From Sipunculus nudus (Eukaryota; Annelida; Sipuncula; Golfingiida; Sipunculidae): DNA of 64,000 nucleotides. The stretch covers positions 682,479-746,478 of the forward strand of contig CM049321.1 in assembly GCA_026874595.1 (NCBI GenBank), in the 5' to 3' direction. Shown here one piece after another: positions 63,261 through 64,000 of the stretch. The notes under the pieces are model-generated. The model worked only from the letters and a program-made list of their open reading frames with translations. It was not told where the DNA came from and searched no databases. Each line of letters begins with the position of its first letter. Positions within the stretch are counted from its first letter, which is position 1. Position numbers and translations under genes: made by a program.

Positions 63261-64000
63261 GGAAATAATTAATGAAATTTACTATTATCAGTAAGCCAAC
63301 TTTTAAATCAAGTGAGTGTATGATAGCGTCAGTGTAATCTAACGCAAGCCATCATGAAATGTCAATAATCTATGCATCAAAAATACATTTGATTCCTACA
63401 GATTAAAATGTCTTTTAGGGAAACAAAGTATGCTTGAAGCTTCATTTAAAATAATATAATCTGATTCAGTATTCTCTCTTTGGAATTGTTAAATTAGTCC
63501 AAATGAAGTGAAAGGTGTCTTAGATTTTGAAACAAAATAATAAGTATTTAGCGCCAGTTCTACATCATGTGATCTTTATTTTATCTTATGTGGGTAAACA
63601 TTCATACTTTTTTTTTAATAACGTCACTAGGTGCTTTCGGCATTTATGTTATTGCCGTTCTATTTCTGTCAGCCTGAGATATATGTTGACTTTATTAACA
63701 ACTAGCATCTACACAAGTTCAATCAACATATATCTACCGTTCCAATAGATTAATATTGTTTATGTAATATGTAATAGGCTATTTAAAACTGTACATAAGA
63801 CATACATCAGACCCTTATAATGATGCCACGCCTTTAAACAGTCTCTAATATTGTTTGTTTTAAATTTGTCCCCTATCTAATGTCTCATCTTTTCATGAAC
63901 ACTTAGGTTTGAATCAGCTCATCAGAGTACAGAGGTGAAAACGAATAATTTTCGTACATATATATTGTAAAATCTACCGTATGCAAACCATAATGATAAC
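60180..64000. other. AT-rich intergenic DNA with microsatellites
   Basis: No gene supported. (TA)n runs at 61641-61696 and 63208-63257. Short tandem phrase gggtccgat.tgg.ccgac at 60820-60890. A GC-richer patch with a poly-C run (62760-63070) has an open frame of 62 codons at 62883-63071 with no recognised domain. Confidence 0.5.

Overview
This window is AT-rich metazoan nuclear DNA with small phase-1 exons, many (TA)n microsatellites, two Ty3/Gypsy-type LTR retrotransposons, MITE-like elements and a 5.7 kb minisatellite. The combination of C-type lectin-like (CTLD) and C1q-like immune-type genes with gypsy elements of this kind points to a mollusc, most likely a bivalve; that is inference from gene content and not from a marker gene. 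No rRNA, functional tRNA, CRISPR or bacterial-type operon was seen.

Layout. 1-1.8 kb: non-coding, with a degenerate repeat at the start. 2.17-4.17 kb (minus): an apparently intact six-exon gene for a secreted protein of about 304 residues with two CTLDs; every junction is phase 1 and every exon is open. 5.9-6.7 kb: unidentified remnant. 7.89-14.90 kb (minus): a complete LTR retrotransposon with two 301-bp LTRs that differ at one base. 16.4-17.2 kb: microsatellite-rich tandem duplication. 18.03-23.7 kb: a 34-bp minisatellite of roughly 165 units with longer-range internal duplications. 26.9-33.1 kb: a diverged second copy of the 1.85-5.7 kb segment, carrying a broken, internally deleted relative of the lectin gene. 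32.7-35.3 kb (plus): a second lectin gene, frameshifted. 38.1-45.8 kb (plus): a decayed LTR retrotransposon whose Gag starts with an RRM-like domain, followed by a tRNA-derived SINE. 46.2-46.6 kb (plus): a C1q-like exon. 47.4-50.0 kb (plus): a third lectin gene, with signal, double-CTLD, linker and membrane-span exons, now a pseudogene. 50.5-54.95 kb (minus): an intronless, multiply broken reading frame of about 1,450 codons with a FEN1/PIN-like nuclease signature next to a tesmin/TSO1-type CXC Cys cluster; probably an unclassified mobile-element protein. 55.5 kb: long hairpin with two CRE-like palindromes. 59.1-59.6 kb: hAT-like non-autonomous element. 59.96-60.12 kb (minus): another isolated CTLD exon. 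The rest is AT-rich intergenic DNA.

Taken together, this is a lectin-receptor cluster that has grown by segmental duplication and inversion and has been broken up by transposons, with one member still apparently functional. The two LTR elements show contrasting histories: the minus-strand copy has near-identical LTRs and must be young; the plus-strand copy has a rearranged 5' LTR, a truncated 3' LTR and a damaged integrase.
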